The position numbers and the translations under genes are program-made. Below, piece by piece: positions 6,846 to 7,340 of a DNA stretch of 7,340 bases. The notes under the pieces were generated by a model. That model saw nothing but the letters and a program-made list of their open reading frames with translations. It did not search any database and was not told the DNA's origin. The stretch covers positions 1 through 7,340 of the forward strand of contig CAMFFG010000058.1 in the NCBI GenBank assembly GCA_945949655.1. Reading direction: 5' to 3'. Origin of the DNA: an uncultured Peptococcaceae bacterium (GTDB lineage Bacteria > Bacillota > Peptococcia > Peptococcales > Peptococcaceae). Position 1 is the stretch's first letter, and the number at the start of each line of letters is the position of its first letter.

Positions 6846-7328
6846 CTAATATAACTGTTCAAAACTCTTATAATGATCCGCAGTATAATAGATCAGCCCA
6901 TCGTCCGAATAGATCAGCCGTTCACCGTCTCGATAGCCGCCTGTATAATTGACATCACACTCATAGTAGGTGCGTCCTTTTTGCACTGGCAGCAATCCTT
7001 CCCGGTTGCCAAACACATCGCCGCCGATACTCATGCCTGGCGCCACTTCATCCAGATTGCCGGCCTGGCTGTCCCAGCCCAGTGCTTTTGCCTCTTTTTT
7101 GGTGATAAAATTATCGGGCAGATGCCCATACGTATGCAGATAATCAGCCACCTCCTGCGGCGCAGTATAATAGCCATCCTCCGCCAGCACAGCGCTTTCA
7201 GTTATATCCGTACCATTCTGAGCAGAATCCCCTGCCGCCGTGCAGCCTGCTATCAGCAAGCCAGTCAGCAGCAACAGCGCCACTAAAAGCCGCAGATATT
7301 TGTTTCTGGCCAAACTGTTCATCCTCAT
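6846..7328 (-). CDS. Barnase-family guanyl-preferring ribonuclease with a lipoprotein signal peptide
   Basis: The product has 160 residues. Residues 58-160 align without gaps to mature barnase with a constant offset of 50. PDNFITKKEAKALGW (71-85), GGDVFGNREGLLP (102-114) and the end TADHYKSF (149-156) are near-identical. All known catalytic or substrate residues are kept: Lys77 (barnase 27), Arg109 (59), Glu123 (73, general base), Arg133 (83), Arg137 (87) and His152 (102, general acid). Barnase cleaves RNA 3' of guanine and is lethal in the cytoplasm without barstar. The N-terminus has Arg/Lys (2-13), an apolar core (14-26) and the lipobox LIAGC (25-29). Cleavage before Cys29 and lipid attachment are expected, with a polar linker (30-52) holding the enzyme off the membrane. 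Start: ATG 7328 or ATG 7322; GGGGGG directly precedes the first. The frame stays open to the window edge, so a start further upstream cannot be excluded, and the promoter lies outside. Confidence 0.95.
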   Translation of the reverse strand: MRMNSLARNKYLRLLVALLLLTGLLIAGCTAAGDSAQNGTDITESAVLAEDGYYTAPQEVADYLHTYGHLPDNFITKKEAKALGWDSQAGNLDEVAPGMSIGGDVFGNREGLLPVQKGRTYYECDVNYTGGYRDGERLIYSDDGLIYYTADHYKSFEQLY

Positions 7329-7340
7329 CCCCCCATATAT

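Overview
The window looks like a chromosomal segment of a Firmicute, most likely a Negativicute. This rests on overall protein character, strong AGGAGG ribosome binding sites, moderate GC, and a PdxT-like gene directly upstream of serS, which echoes the pdxS-pdxT-serS order of Bacillus. The lineage is an inference; there is no rRNA or other decisive marker. I see no tRNA, CRISPR array, insertion sequence or phage gene.

Layout. (1) Positions 1-97 hold only a possible gene tail and a strong two-way terminator. (2) A minus-strand gene (98-601) encodes a small all-helical protein resembling the C-terminal domain of DUF697/IRG-type GTPases, but with no GTPase domain. (3) Divergent from it are a PdxT-like protein that has lost its catalytic Cys and His (799-1359) and serS, seryl-tRNA synthetase (1445-2713), which has its own promoter and a strong terminator. 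(4) A 366-base gap (2714-3079) holds that terminator, a second apparently ownerless terminator, and a leader with several GACC/GGTC half-sites. (5) An SLC13/DASS-like permease (3080-4610) follows. It is split by a one-base frameshift at a run of eight A. (6) A 332-base gap (4611-4942) holds two terminators for converging transcription. (7) The right half is a minus-strand operon, read from the right edge: barnase-like RNase carried as a lipoprotein (6846-7328), barstar-like inhibitor (6551-6820), GNAT acetyltransferase (5908-6501) and EamA/DMT exporter (4943-5905), ending at the terminator at 4785-4815.

How the parts work together. The clearest functional unit is the RNase-inhibitor pair. The RNase aligns without gaps to barnase and keeps every catalytic residue. 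The inhibitor keeps the barstar contact residues. A lipobox would tether the RNase to the cell surface, which suggests a contact weapon or surface nuclease with cytoplasmic self-protection. The GNAT and exporter genes are tightly coupled to each other (2-base gap) and co-oriented, but nothing ties their function to the RNase.

The other notable points are the active-site-dead PdxT relative beside serS and the broken or slippage-dependent permease.
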